Shown here: positions 1 to 9,226 of the stretch, in pieces
Numbering within the stretch: the first letter of the stretch is position 1
How the letters are laid out: the number at the start of each line of letters is the position of its first letter
Assembly: GCA_965235415.1 (NCBI GenBank)
Contig: CBDDXD010000001.1
Coordinates: forward strand, 124,001 to 188,000
Origin: Fontibacterium subtropicum
GTDB taxonomy: Bacteria > Pseudomonadota > Alphaproteobacteria > Pelagibacterales > Pelagibacteraceae
DNA: 64,000 nucleotides
Direction: 5' to 3'
Program-made: the position numbers and the translations under genes
Notes under the pieces: model-generated
What the model saw: only the letters and a program-made list of their open reading frames with translations
The model's database searches: none
Told to the model about the DNA's origin: nothing

Positions 1-1
1 C

Positions 2-337
2 TGGATTGTTGGTTTTTCATTTGGTTCTTTAATTTGTATGCAACTATTAATGAGAAGACCGGAAATTTATAGATTTATAGCAATTTGTCCTCAACCAAAT
101 ATTTATGATTTTAATTTTTTAGCACCCTGTCCTTCCTCAGGTATGGTTTTATATGCATCCAATGATCAACTAGTTCCGCTAGATGCAACAAAAACTTTAG
201 AAACTAAACTTAAAAATCAAAAGAGTATTAATGTAGATTTTGTAAAAATTGAAGGGGCAAATCATTTTTTTGCAGGTAAAGATAAAGAATTTAATGGCGC
301 TATAGAAAAGTATATTAAAAAAGAATCTAGATTTTAA
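2..337 (+). CDS. alpha/beta hydrolase, C-terminal part (5' truncated)
   Basis: The reading frame is open from the window edge, so the N-terminus lies outside. The first visible residues, WIVGFSFGSL, contain a G-x-S-x-G nucleophile elbow. Further on, SNDQLVP supplies the likely acid and GANHFF the likely catalytic histidine, giving the serine-hydrolase triad order Ser-Asp-His. Size and motif spacing fit the small, dienelactone-hydrolase-like alpha/beta hydrolases common in alphaproteobacteria. The substrate cannot be read from the sequence. It converges on anmK with a 4-base overlap. Confidence 0.75.
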   Translation, partial: WIVGFSFGSLICMQLLMRRPEIYRFIAICPQPNIYDFNFLAPCPSSGMVLYASNDQLVPLDATKTLETKLKNQKSINVDFVKIEGANHFFAGKDKEFNGAIEKYIKKESRF

Positions 338-1428
338 TTAGAATAAATAATCCCACCTGTAACCGCCGTACTTACTCCTGTTGTTGTTGGAAGTGATAAA
401 TATTTTTTCTCTAAACTTCTTATTGCAAGATAAGCAAAGGCTTGGGATTCAATAAAATCTCCAGCAAGTTTATAATGATCAATTGGTTCAACGCTAACAT
501 TTAAAATTTTTGATAAAAATTTAATTAAAGTTTTATTCTTTCTACCTCCTCCAACTAATATAATTTTATCTTTTTTTTCTTTAATGTTTTTAACAAAATT
601 TGCTATTAAATTTGCAGTTATGCTTACAAGAGTAGCAGCACCATCTTCTAATTTAAGACCTCTAAATTGAGCAATATTGAAATCAGTAATATCTAATGAT
701 TTTTTTTTATCGTGGTAGATATAATGATTTAAAAAATCCTCTTTTATTAATGAGTTTACTTCACCTTTTCCTGAAATATTTCCTTCCCTATCAAATTCCA
801 GGTCTTTTGAGTTTAATCTGATCCATTGATCTAATAAGCAATTACCTGGACCAATATCATTGGAATGAATTATTGAATTTTCAAAATAACTGCCATTCGC
901 AATACCTCCAATATTAATAATCACACCATTATTTATTAAGTTTAAATTTTTTAAAATTTGTCCGTGGTAAAGAGTAACTAAGGGTGCGCCCTGTCCTTTA
1001 TTTTGAATATCATTATCTCTAAAATTAAAAACAACTTTCGTTTTTAGTAACTGCGTCATCAATTCAGGATTGCCTAATTGAAATGTAAAACCTTGCTCAG
1101 GCTTATGAATTAAAGTGTGACCGTGATAACCAATTAAATCTAATTTGATTGTTGTATTATTCTTTAAGAATTCATTAATTGCTTCCACATGCAATAGAGT
1201 AATCTTCCTAGATAAGTCATTAATAAGAAGTCTTTTTGAGGTTAAATCGTCTTTTTGCAAAACCTCTTTTCTAATATTTATTAATTCATTTTTAAAATCT
1301 GGAGTGTATTGGTAAAAAAAATTATCGACAATTGTAGTATCACTTTCTCCATCAGAATTTATAATTGAAAGATCAATTCCATCCATAGATGTGCCGCTCA
1401 TAGTTCCTAAAGAAATGTATTTACTCAT
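334..1428 (-). CDS. anmK: anhydro-N-acetylmuramic acid kinase
   Basis: AnmK phosphorylates and opens 1,6-anhydro-MurNAc to MurNAc-6-phosphate, a cytoplasmic step of peptidoglycan recycling. The N-terminal GTMSGTSMDGID phosphate-binding motif (residues 8-19) is the family signature. An INIGGIAN segment lies near residue 171 and a VGGGRKN segment near 290, as in the hexokinase/actin-like fold. At 364 residues it has the normal family length. It is divergent from tyrS across a 49-base gap that must hold both promoters. No other recycling gene is in view. Confidence 0.93.
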   Translation of the reverse strand: MSKYISLGTMSGTSMDGIDLSIINSDGESDTTIVDNFFYQYTPDFKNELINIRKEVLQKDDLTSKRLLINDLSRKITLLHVEAINEFLKNNTTIKLDLIGYHGHTLIHKPEQGFTFQLGNPELMTQLLKTKVVFNFRDNDIQNKGQGAPLVTLYHGQILKNLNLINNGVIINIGGIANGSYFENSIIHSNDIGPGNCLLDQWIRLNSKDLEFDREGNISGKGEVNSLIKEDFLNHYIYHDKKKSLDITDFNIAQFRGLKLEDGAATLVSITANLIANFVKNIKEKKDKIILVGGGRKNKTLIKFLSKILNVSVEPIDHYKLAGDFIESQAFAYLAIRSLEKKYLSLPTTTGVSTAVTGGIIYSN

Positions 1429-1477
1429 TTTATATAGATTTAATATTATTTAATTTTGTATAATACTATCTTATTGG

Positions 1478-2719
1478 ATGAATCAGAATCTTATCAAAAC
1501 CTTTCAAGAACGAGGATATTTTAATCAGTGCACTGATTTAGATAATCTTAACAAACTCTTAGATAATAAAAAAATTAAACTTTATATCGGTTTTGATTGC
1601 ACTGCTCCAAGTTTGCATGTTGGCAGTTTAGTGCAAATCATGTGTCTTAGACTGTTTCAACAATTTGGTCACACTCCAATTGTTTTATTAGGAGGGGGCA
1701 CGACAATGGTCGGTGATCCATCAGGTAAAGAGGAGAGTAGAAAAATTCTAACAAGCGCTGAAATTAAAAAAAATACTTCTGGTATCAAAAAAGTTTTTAA
1801 TAAGTTTTTAAACAGTAAAGGTTCTAATAAATTTATTTTTTTAAATAATGAAAAATGGCTCACTAAAATTAATTATATAAATTTTTTAAGAGACTATGGA
1901 AAACATTTTACTATTAATAAAATGTTAACCTTTGATAGTGTTAAACTTCGACTGGATAGAGAGCAATCCTTAAGTTTTTTGGAATTTAATTATATGATCT
2001 TACAGGCCTACGACTTTCTTGAGCTTAACAATAAAAATGATTGTACCCTTCAAATTGGTGGATCCGATCAATGGGGAAATATTATTAACGGAATTGAATT
2101 AATAAGAAGAGTGAATGGAAAAGAGTCTTACGGATTAACTACTCCGCTCATCACAACAAGCTCTGGAGCTAAAATGGGCAAAACCGAAAAAGGGGCTGTG
2201 TGGTTAAATGAAAAACAAACATCTGCTTATGAATACTGGCAGTTCTGGAGAAATGTGAATGACGCTGATGTATTTAAATACCTAAGGCTGTTCACTGAGC
2301 TTCCATTAGATCAGATTTCAGATTTTGAAAATAATAAATCTAGAAATATTAATGATTTTAAAGTTATCCTTGCAAATGAAGCAACTAAAATTCTTCATGG
2401 CGATAAAGCAGCATCCAATGCTGAAGCCACTTCTAAAAAAACATTTGAAGATAAATCCTTCGGTGATGATCTTCCAAAAATTGAGATTAAAAAAAAAGAT
2501 CTAAATAATGGAATTAAGTTTAACGATTTAATTATTAAAATTAATTTTGCAAAATCTAATGGTGAATATAGAAGAAATATCGCTAATAAAGGTTATAGAA
2601 TTAATAATGAAATTGTAATGGATGAAAAAAAAATTATTACAAAAGATGATTTTAATGGTGAAAAAGTTATTAAAGTCTCATTTGGAAAAAAACAGCACGT
2701 CTTAATTGAGGCTATTTAG
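1478..2719 (+). CDS. tyrS: tyrosyl-tRNA synthetase
   Basis: Class I aminoacyl-tRNA synthetase that charges tRNA-Tyr. The HIGH motif appears as PSLHVGS (about residues 44-50) after a YIGFDCTAPS segment. The KMSKS loop appears as KMGKT (about residue 231). IGGSDQWGN and the tyrosine-site region (MILQAYDF) are present. The C-terminal 70 residues form the S4-like RNA-binding domain. The length of 413 residues is typical. The anmK-tyrS divergent pair is common in alphaproteobacteria. The 3' end overlaps the convergent AsmA-like gene by 8 bases. Confidence 0.97.
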   Translation: MNQNLIKTFQERGYFNQCTDLDNLNKLLDNKKIKLYIGFDCTAPSLHVGSLVQIMCLRLFQQFGHTPIVLLGGGTTMVGDPSGKEESRKILTSAEIKKNTSGIKKVFNKFLNSKGSNKFIFLNNEKWLTKINYINFLRDYGKHFTINKMLTFDSVKLRLDREQSLSFLEFNYMILQAYDFLELNNKNDCTLQIGGSDQWGNIINGIELIRRVNGKESYGLTTPLITTSSGAKMGKTEKGAVWLNEKQTSAYEYWQFWRNVNDADVFKYLRLFTELPLDQISDFENNKSRNINDFKVILANEATKILHGDKAASNAEATSKKTFEDKSFGDDLPKIEIKKKDLNNGIKFNDLIIKINFAKSNGEYRRNIANKGYRINNEIVMDEKKIITKDDFNGEKVIKVSFGKKQHVLIEAI

Positions 2720-5012
2720 AAGTCCTAAATATATCTACAAATCTTTGAACAAATCTTGGAGTTATTGTTCGAACTGGATTTATTGAAGTTTCAAAATTGT
2801 TATCTTTTCCTTTAATCTTAAAGCTAACACCAAAAACTCCATCTCCACTTTTTCCCGTTAAAATCTGCCCTAGGATTGGAATATTGGATAAAAGTCGATT
2901 AACTTCATAGGCTGGGATTAAATTTCCATCCAAACTCACAAAGTCATCTAGATTATTAATTCTACCCTCCACAATAAAACCGAGAGATGGCCCTGTTCCA
3001 TAAAAATCTTTAAAGGTGAAAAATTTTTCATCATTTTCGTAAACAATAACAGTGTTATCGAATCTAATTCCCTCACCTTTTAAAGTGTCTAAAATTCCCG
3101 TCACTGAAGCAAGAGACAATATTTGTGCAAGCACTGGTATTTCTCTAATTTTAAAATCAGAAATAATAATTTTTCCTTTAGAAAAAGTTGCGCTTAAATC
3201 TTCAGAGGTAAATTCTAATTTTCCTTTTTCAAATCCTTTTATAAAACTAAATCCTGCAATAAACGGTCTTGCTCGATCTGAGAGCATATAAGTTGTTAAA
3301 TTTCCATTTTTATTCTTACTGATCTTGATACTAATTTTTTCTTTATTAGAAAAAACTCCATTGGCATCTAACTTAGTAAATTTCCCATTTAATATTGTCC
3401 CAGTTAAATTAAAATCACGAATATCATCGTTAGTTCCGGTATCAACGGTATCTAAATTAGCACTAATGGTTCCATTAAATTTTTTTGAAACAACATTTGA
3501 AGGTTTTGAACTTGTAAGGCTATCGATAATATACTTAGCATCTAATTTTTTTCCTGTAATTTCTATATGATTAATATTACTTTTTTTAGATGAGATAATT
3601 TTAAAATTACTTTTGTCGGTATTAACGACGATGCTATTAAGAGATGTTATAGAAAAGTTTTCATCAAAATTTAAGTCAAATAACTCAATATTGTTTTTGC
3701 CAGCGTTAATTACAACTTTTTCTAACACTGAAGCGCTTTTCTTAATCTCACCTTTTAAAAGAATCTGCCCATCATCATTTAATAATTTATTAAAATTAAT
3801 AGGAGAAAAATTAATTAAACTTTTCTTAATATCTATTCGTGTATCGAAATAATATTGATCCTTATTAACATTTAATTGTACATATAATTTTGAAGAACCT
3901 TTAATATATTCTGGCTTAAATACTTTTTGCCAATTCACAAAATTTATATCTGAAATAATATTAATCTTTGAAGTTTTTTTATTAAGATCAGAGTTTATTT
4001 TAAAATCTAATGTATCATTTTGATTAAAAATTATTCCATTAACAAAAAAATTTGTTTTATCAAAATCGACTTTAAATTTTCCATTCTTAAACTTTCTATT
4101 TTTATCATCCAAAACGTTAGGGTAAGCGCTTTGCAACAAATCTAATTCAAGATTTACAATATCAGCTTTTCCTTTAACGGATGTATTAAGTAGATTTCCT
4201 TTTTTATCAAACTCCAGGTCAATTTTATTAGTTGCTGTAGTTGAGAATGATAATTTTTCTATGTTTTTAGTAACATCTTCTAATGCTGCTATCTTTAAAT
4301 TTTTAAATTCTTTTAATGAATTAAATTTTCCAGTTAAATTTAAATCAAGGGATGCTTTATAGGAATCTGATGATTCAGTTACGAAAATTTTAGATTTATC
4401 AAAATTTAAACCTGTGGCTGATCCCGATGAAATATTAATGTTTAACTCGTTATTTTTATATTCAATATCTGCATTAATATTTTGAAACTCAGGCAGTTCA
4501 TTTGAGATAACAAAGGACGTATCTTTAATACTGCCTAAAAACTCAATTTTTAAAGTTTCTTCGTTATATATTTTTAAATCTCCTTTAATAAAGCCTTTCT
4601 TAACTTTGTTATCAAGATAGCCTTTCTGACCATCTTCTAAAAAAACATCACGAATTAAATTAATACTTTTTTCAAATGAGTTTTCTGAAAATTTTACTTC
4701 TACAAATTTAGGATTGTAATTGCCTTTAATTGCAGAAAAAATACCAACACCAAAATTAGTTTGATAAATATTAGTAAGATCTCCTTTATGATAAAGTTTT
4801 GGCTGATTAAGACTAAATTTAACTGCAAAATCTTTAATATCTAAGCTTACTCTTGTATCTTTAAACTCTAATTTAACTTTCTTGTACTGATCGTTAAACT
4901 TTTTTTGAATTAGGTCATTGAAATTTGAAGTCTGAAATCCAAAGGATAAAAAAATAATAATTCCTATAAAGACTGCTAATACAATTAATAAAATTTTATT
5001 TCTTTTAGCCAT
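2712..5012 (-). CDS. AsmA-like / DUF3971 envelope protein
   Basis: A 766-residue protein with one N-terminal membrane segment (about residues 7-27) and a long beta-rich periplasmic body. The C-terminal part (about 620-740) has the AsmA-like C-terminal signature, including GTGPSLGFIVEGRI and LLSNIPILGQILTGK. YhdP/TamB/AsmA-type proteins are thought to form hydrophobic grooves that move phospholipid to the outer membrane; assigning that job here is inference. It is shorter than many alphaproteobacterial homologues, which exceed 1000 residues. Its start codon overlaps the prfB stop by one base (TAATG), so it is probably translated from the same message. Confidence 0.75.
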   Translation of the reverse strand: MAKRNKILLIVLAVFIGIIIFLSFGFQTSNFNDLIQKKFNDQYKKVKLEFKDTRVSLDIKDFAVKFSLNQPKLYHKGDLTNIYQTNFGVGIFSAIKGNYNPKFVEVKFSENSFEKSINLIRDVFLEDGQKGYLDNKVKKGFIKGDLKIYNEETLKIEFLGSIKDTSFVISNELPEFQNINADIEYKNNELNINISSGSATGLNFDKSKIFVTESSDSYKASLDLNLTGKFNSLKEFKNLKIAALEDVTKNIEKLSFSTTATNKIDLEFDKKGNLLNTSVKGKADIVNLELDLLQSAYPNVLDDKNRKFKNGKFKVDFDKTNFFVNGIIFNQNDTLDFKINSDLNKKTSKINIISDINFVNWQKVFKPEYIKGSSKLYVQLNVNKDQYYFDTRIDIKKSLINFSPINFNKLLNDDGQILLKGEIKKSASVLEKVVINAGKNNIELFDLNFDENFSITSLNSIVVNTDKSNFKIISSKKSNINHIEITGKKLDAKYIIDSLTSSKPSNVVSKKFNGTISANLDTVDTGTNDDIRDFNLTGTILNGKFTKLDANGVFSNKEKISIKISKNKNGNLTTYMLSDRARPFIAGFSFIKGFEKGKLEFTSEDLSATFSKGKIIISDFKIREIPVLAQILSLASVTGILDTLKGEGIRFDNTVIVYENDEKFFTFKDFYGTGPSLGFIVEGRINNLDDFVSLDGNLIPAYEVNRLLSNIPILGQILTGKSGDGVFGVSFKIKGKDNNFETSINPVRTITPRFVQRFVDIFRTSK

Positions 5013-6107
5013 TAATGAATTCCTTGATAAACGGATGCTTCTAAAAATACCGAAATATCTCCATCGAGTACTTTTTCTGGATTTGTTACCTCGATATTAG
5101 TTCTGTTGTCTTTAACAAGTTGGTAAGGTTGTAAAACATAATTTCTAATTTGACTTCCCCAACCAATTTCTTTTTTTGAATTTTCTAAATTATCAGAGTC
5201 TTTTTGTTTTTTTTGCATCTCAAGCTCATAAAGTCTAGCTTTTAACATATTCATCGCTGTTTCTTTATTTTTATGCTGCGATCTTTCATTTTGACACTGG
5301 ACAACTATACCTGTTGCAATATGAGTTATTCTTACGGCGCTATCTGTAGTATTTACGTGCTGTCCACCTGCTCCACTGGATCTATAAGTATCTATTCGAA
5401 TGTCTTTTTCTAAAATTTCAATATTTATATTTTCATTTACAACTGGGTATACCCATACACTTGCAAAACTTGTGTGTCTTCTTGCTCCCGAGTCAAATGG
5501 CGAAATTCTAACCAAGCGATGAACTCCGGATTCTCCTTTCAACCAGCCATATATAAACTGCCCTGTTATTTTAATCGTAGATGATTTAATCCCAGCTTCC
5601 TCACCTCTGCTCTCATGAATAAGTTCAACTTTATAATTATTTTTCTCAGCCCATCTTGAATACATTCTTCTTAACATCTCTGCCCAGTCCTGGCTTTCTG
5701 TGCCTCCTGCCCCTGCATGAATTTCAACGTAGGCATCAAGTGCATCATTTTCATTAGATAAAAAACAAAGTAATTCAATTTTCTTTAATTTTTCTAAATT
5801 ACTTTCAAATGATTTATTTAAATCTTTAGCAAGAACCTCATCATTTTCTTTAATGGCTATATCTAAAAGATCTTTATTGTCTAAGTGCTCTTTAGAAATA
5901 AAATCGTAGTTATTTTTTATTTCTAATAAAAAATTTCTTTGTTTTATTACTTTTTCGGCGTTTTTTTGATTGCTCCAGAAATCTTGAAGCTCGGTTTGTG
6001 CTGTTAGATCTGTGATTTTTTTATCAACTTGATTTTTATCAAAGATACCCCCTTATGTTATCTAAGGATTTTGCTATTTTTTCTGCGATATTTTTAACTT
6101 CGATCAT
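5012..6107 (-). CDS. prfB: peptide chain release factor 2 (programmed +1 frameshift)
   Basis: RF2 ends translation at UGA and UAA. The gene is in two frames. Codons 1-22 run from the ATG at 6107 to a CTT at 6042-6044, followed by an in-frame TGA (6039-6041). Skipping the T at 6041 lets reading continue from GAT (6038-6040) to the stop at 5012. The product would be 364 residues, close to the 365 of E. coli RF2. Conserved parts are all in the second frame: the SPF stop-codon tripeptide (RISPFDSGARRHTS), the GGQ peptide-release motif (SSGAGGQHVNTTDS), and HAGAGGTESQDWAEM. A CDS call beginning at 5677 would lose about 143 N-terminal residues. Confidence 0.96.
6038..6053 (-). promoter_or_regulatory. 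prfB: prfB +1 recoding site (SD-like AGGGGG + CTT TGA T)
   Basis: Read on the minus strand the site is AGG GGG TAT CTT TGA T. The AGGGGG acts as an internal Shine-Dalgarno sequence three bases before the slippery CTT. The peptidyl-tRNA-Leu then slips to TTT while the UGA waits for RF2. The core AGGGGGTATCTTTGA is identical to the E. coli site, with spacing conserved to the base; the base after UGA is T rather than C. In the known mechanism, low RF2 favours the shift and so raises RF2 synthesis. The match is seen directly; function here follows from the family. Confidence 0.95.
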
Positions 6108-6283
6108 TTTAAATAATCAGTTTTTATGAATAATTTATTAAATAACTTAATAACTTTACAACGATTTGCTTAAATTATTAAGATTTAAATAGATATTTTA
6201 ACAAAGATGTTTATTATAATAATTAAGAAACAAATGAATTTTATGTCATTAAAAATTAATCAAAAATTTAGGAATTTATTATC

Positions 6284-8206
6284 ATGTCTAAGGATTTACT
6301 CATCGATGCTTCGCATCCAGAAGAAACTAGAATTGCTATCAAGTCCGATAATGGAATTGAGGAATATGAATATGAAAATATTCATCGCAAAAATCTAAAA
6401 GGAAACATCTACTTAGGTAAAGTAAGTAGAATAGAACCGTCATTACAAGCCGCATTTGTTGATTTCGGAAACGAAAGACACGGGTTTTTAGCTTTCAACG
6501 ACATTCAATCAGATTATTATCAAATCCCTCAAGCAGATAAAGATCGAATTAAAAAAGAAGAGGAAGAAGCACGAACAAAACTTTTAGAGGAAAACGATAA
6601 AGAGATTGTTGAACATGCTGAACAAAGTGAAAATATTAATCTACAAGATAAGAATTCATCTACGGGAGATCAAGATGAAGATAACATCGGAAACAAAGCA
6701 TCTGATGAAGATCTTAATGTAAACGAAGAAAGTCATCTTGATAATAAGCCTAAAAACAATAGAAGTTTTTACAGATTCAAAAGATATCGTATTCAAGAAG
6801 TAATTAAGCCTGGACAAATAGTTTTAATTCAAATCGTAAAAGAAGAGCGTGGAAAAAAAGGTGCCGCTCTTACAACTTTTATATCACTTGCAGGAAAATA
6901 TATTGTTTTAATGCCTAACACCGCTAAAGGGGGTGGGATTTCTCGAAAAATTTATAGTTCCAGCGATAGAAAAAAAATTAAGGAAATTATTAATGACTTA
7001 GAACTTCCAAAAACAATGGGGTTAATTGTTAGAACTGCTGGAGCAAATAAAACTAAAAATGAAATTAAAGATGATCTAACAAACCTACTGAATACGTGGG
7101 AAGAAATAAGAAAAAATACATTAAAATCAATTGCTCCAAGTACAATCTATGAAGAAGAAGATTTAATTGCAAGAGCGATTAGAGATTTTTACACTAAAGA
7201 TATCGATAATATTATCGTTGATGGTGACAAGGCTTTTGAAGCTGCAAAAAAATATGCAAAAAAAATCTCAAGTACCCATGTAAAAAATATTAAAAAATAT
7301 AAGGGAAAGATTCCTATATTCCATCATTATAATATTGAAAAATATTTAAATTCAATCTTTGAACCTAGAATAGAATTAAGATCCGGAGGCTATATAATCA
7401 TCAGTCCAACAGAAGCTTTAGTTTCAATCGATATTAACTCAGGTAGATCCACTAGAGAAAGAAATGTTGAAAAAACAGCTTTGACAAATAATTTAGAAGC
7501 AGCAGAAGAGATCGCAAGACAAGTTAAATTGAGAGATTTGGCTGGTCTTATTGTTATAGATTTTATCGACATGGAAAATTATTCCAATAAACGTTTAGTT
7601 GAGAGAAAACTAAGAGAGTCATTAAAAAACGATAAGGCAAGAATCCAATTTGGAAGAATAAGTAATTTTGGTCTTCTTGAAATGACAAGACAAAGACTAA
7701 GAGAGAGTTCAATTAAATGGGAAATTCAATTATCAGTGGACTCATTTGCTCTTAAAATAATTAAATTATTAGAAGAGAGAGCTTTCAGTAATCCTAAAAT
7801 TAAAATTATAGACTTAAGTTTATCAAAAAAAATAATTGATATAATCAATAATAATTATTCAACTGAACTCAAATTCTTTAAGGACAAATATAAATTCAAA
7901 ATTAATTTAATTCAAAATTCTGAATTTTTAAGCAACGAATTTTTATTTAGTTTTTATGATTCTAAAAAGAAACTAATTAACGAATTTAATGGCACTGAAA
8001 TTAAAGAACCCTCTTTAAAAGAAAATCAAGTAAGTTCTTCTATAGAAGAAACTAAAGATAATTCAGAACAAAAAGAAGAAATTTCTGAAGAAAAAAAATA
8101 TAATGGATACAAAGATAAAAGAAAAAAATTCTTTAGTAAAAATAGATTTAAAGAAAATAAAAGACCTAAAAAAAAAGAAACTGAACCTACTAAAGAAATA
8201 ATTTAA
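6284..8206 (+). CDS. rne: ribonuclease E/G family endoribonuclease
   Basis: Single-strand-specific endoribonuclease for mRNA decay and rRNA/tRNA processing. The N-terminal S1 domain (GNIYLGKVSRIEPSLQAAFVDFG, split here by a highly acidic insert at about residues 85-150) leads to the KGAALTTFISL segment. The catalytic DNase I-like part has SIDINSGR (Asp near 383) and VIDFIDM (near 426), the Mg-binding aspartates of the family. The C-terminal tail is short (about 80 residues), charged and lysine-rich, not the long degradosome scaffold of E. coli. The CPxCxG Zn-link expected after MTRQRLRESS (near 470) is absent. The start is supported by AGGA upstream; a 176-base leader separates it from prfB, which reads away. 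Confidence 0.93.
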   Translation: MSKDLLIDASHPEETRIAIKSDNGIEEYEYENIHRKNLKGNIYLGKVSRIEPSLQAAFVDFGNERHGFLAFNDIQSDYYQIPQADKDRIKKEEEEARTKLLEENDKEIVEHAEQSENINLQDKNSSTGDQDEDNIGNKASDEDLNVNEESHLDNKPKNNRSFYRFKRYRIQEVIKPGQIVLIQIVKEERGKKGAALTTFISLAGKYIVLMPNTAKGGGISRKIYSSSDRKKIKEIINDLELPKTMGLIVRTAGANKTKNEIKDDLTNLLNTWEEIRKNTLKSIAPSTIYEEEDLIARAIRDFYTKDIDNIIVDGDKAFEAAKKYAKKISSTHVKNIKKYKGKIPIFHHYNIEKYLNSIFEPRIELRSGGYIIISPTEALVSIDINSGRSTRERNVEKTALTNNLEAAEEIARQVKLRDLAGLIVIDFIDMENYSNKRLVERKLRESLKNDKARIQFGRISNFGLLEMTRQRLRESSIKWEIQLSVDSFALKIIKLLEERAFSNPKIKIIDLSLSKKIIDIINNNYSTELKFFKDKYKFKINLIQNSEFLSNEFLFSFYDSKKKLINEFNGTEIKEPSLKENQVSSSIEETKDNSEQKEEISEEKKYNGYKDKRKKFFSKNRFKENKRPKKKETEPTKEII

Positions 8207-8977
8207 TTACTCAATAAGTCCTTCAAATGGACTTGATGGATTTGCAGTTACTTTTTTCTTAATTCTTCCTGCAATAAAAGATTTTCTTCCTGCAATCACT
8301 GCATCCTTCATAGCCTCGGCCATTAAAATTGGATTTTTAGCCTCAGCTACTGCGGTATTAATTAAAACTCCATCACAACCTAATTCCATTGCAATAGCAG
8401 CATCGGAAGCGCAACCTATTCCTGCATCAACAATAACTGGTACTTTAGATTGTGTCTTAATAATTGATATATTAAATCTATTTTGAATTCCTCTTCCTGA
8501 ACCAATGAGTGATCCAAGAGGCATAATAGCTGCTGCTCCCATATCCTCTAATTGTTTACAAAGTATAGGATCATCTGATGAGTAAACCATAACTTCAAAA
8601 TTTTCTTTTTTTAAAACTTTTAAAGCTTCAATAGTTTCAATCATATTTGGATATAAAGTTTCTTTATCTCCAAGCACCTCTAATTTTACAAGATTCCATC
8701 CTCCTGCATCTCTAGCTAATCTTAAAGTCCTTAGTGCCTCTTCTGCCGTGTAACAGCCTGCAGTATTTGGAAGATAAGTAATTTTTTTAGGATTTAAAAA
8801 ATCAACAAGCATAGGTTCTTTTGGATTTGTAACGTTCACTCTTCTTACTGCAACAGTTACAATTTCAACTTCAGCAGCTTGAATTGCTTTTGCTGTTTCT
8901 TCAAAACTTTTATATTTTCCTGTTCCAAGAATAAGACGGGATTTATATTTTTTTCCAGAAATAATTAAATCTTGCAA
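8207..8977 (-). CDS. thiG: thiazole synthase
   Basis: ThiG condenses deoxyxylulose-5-phosphate, an imine donor and ThiS-thiocarboxylate sulfur into the thiazole phosphate of thiamin. It is a TIM-barrel protein of 256 residues with SRLILGTGKY near the start and LPNTAGCYTAEEA, LIGSGRGI and DAGIGCASDAA further on. The start is a TTG placed immediately after the thiS stop (TAATTG), so translation is probably coupled. It follows thiS directly. No thiC, thiD, thiE or thiO is in the window. Isolated SAR11 strains are known to make thiazole but need an external pyrimidine precursor, which fits this limited set. Confidence 0.95.
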   Translation of the reverse strand: MQDLIISGKKYKSRLILGTGKYKSFEETAKAIQAAEVEIVTVAVRRVNVTNPKEPMLVDFLNPKKITYLPNTAGCYTAEEALRTLRLARDAGGWNLVKLEVLGDKETLYPNMIETIEALKVLKKENFEVMVYSSDDPILCKQLEDMGAAAIMPLGSLIGSGRGIQNRFNISIIKTQSKVPVIVDAGIGCASDAAIAMELGCDGVLINTAVAEAKNPILMAEAMKDAVIAGRKSFIAGRIKKKVTANPSSPFEGLIE

Positions 8978-9181
8978 TTAACCGCCTCCTATAAAGTGAA
9001 CAATCTCAACTCGATCTTTAGCTGATAATAATTTTTTAGCATAATTATCTCTTGGTACGACTTCTTCATTAATTTCTATAGCTACTTTTTTTTCTGAAAT
9101 GGACAATGTCTCTAACAAAGAAATTATATTAGTTTTTTCTTTTATATTATAAGGTTTTCCATTCAAAAAGATTTGTATCAT
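8978..9181 (-). CDS. thiS: sulfur carrier protein ThiS
   Basis: A 67-residue ubiquitin-fold protein starting MIQIFLNGKPYNI and ending VHFIGGG. The terminal Gly-Gly is adenylated and thiocarboxylated before handing sulfur to ThiG. Internal residues AIEINEEVVPRDNY match the family. It is the first gene of a thiS-thiG pair transcribed away from aroQ. No TPP riboswitch was recognised upstream; only 45 bases separate it from the aroQ start on the other strand. Confidence 0.92.
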   Translation of the reverse strand: MIQIFLNGKPYNIKEKTNIISLLETLSISEKKVAIEINEEVVPRDNYAKKLLSAKDRVEIVHFIGGG

Positions 9182-9226
9182 GTTGGATTTAGGCTATTTT
9201 TAAATTATAACATATCACTTTCTTAT

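Noticed and set aside
3052..3852. Three plus-strand frames of about 80 residues opposite the AsmA-like gene
   Set aside because: They are mirror frames of a long AT-rich gene; no start signals or family features.
9173..9226. Longer aroQ start at a TTG giving 18 extra residues
   Set aside because: The conserved protein starts at ATG 9227; the extra part is not family-like and overlaps the divergent thiS start.
8978..9226. TPP riboswitch before thiS-thiG
   Set aside because: Only 45 bases lie between thiS and aroQ starts and no CUGAGA/thi-box signature was seen.
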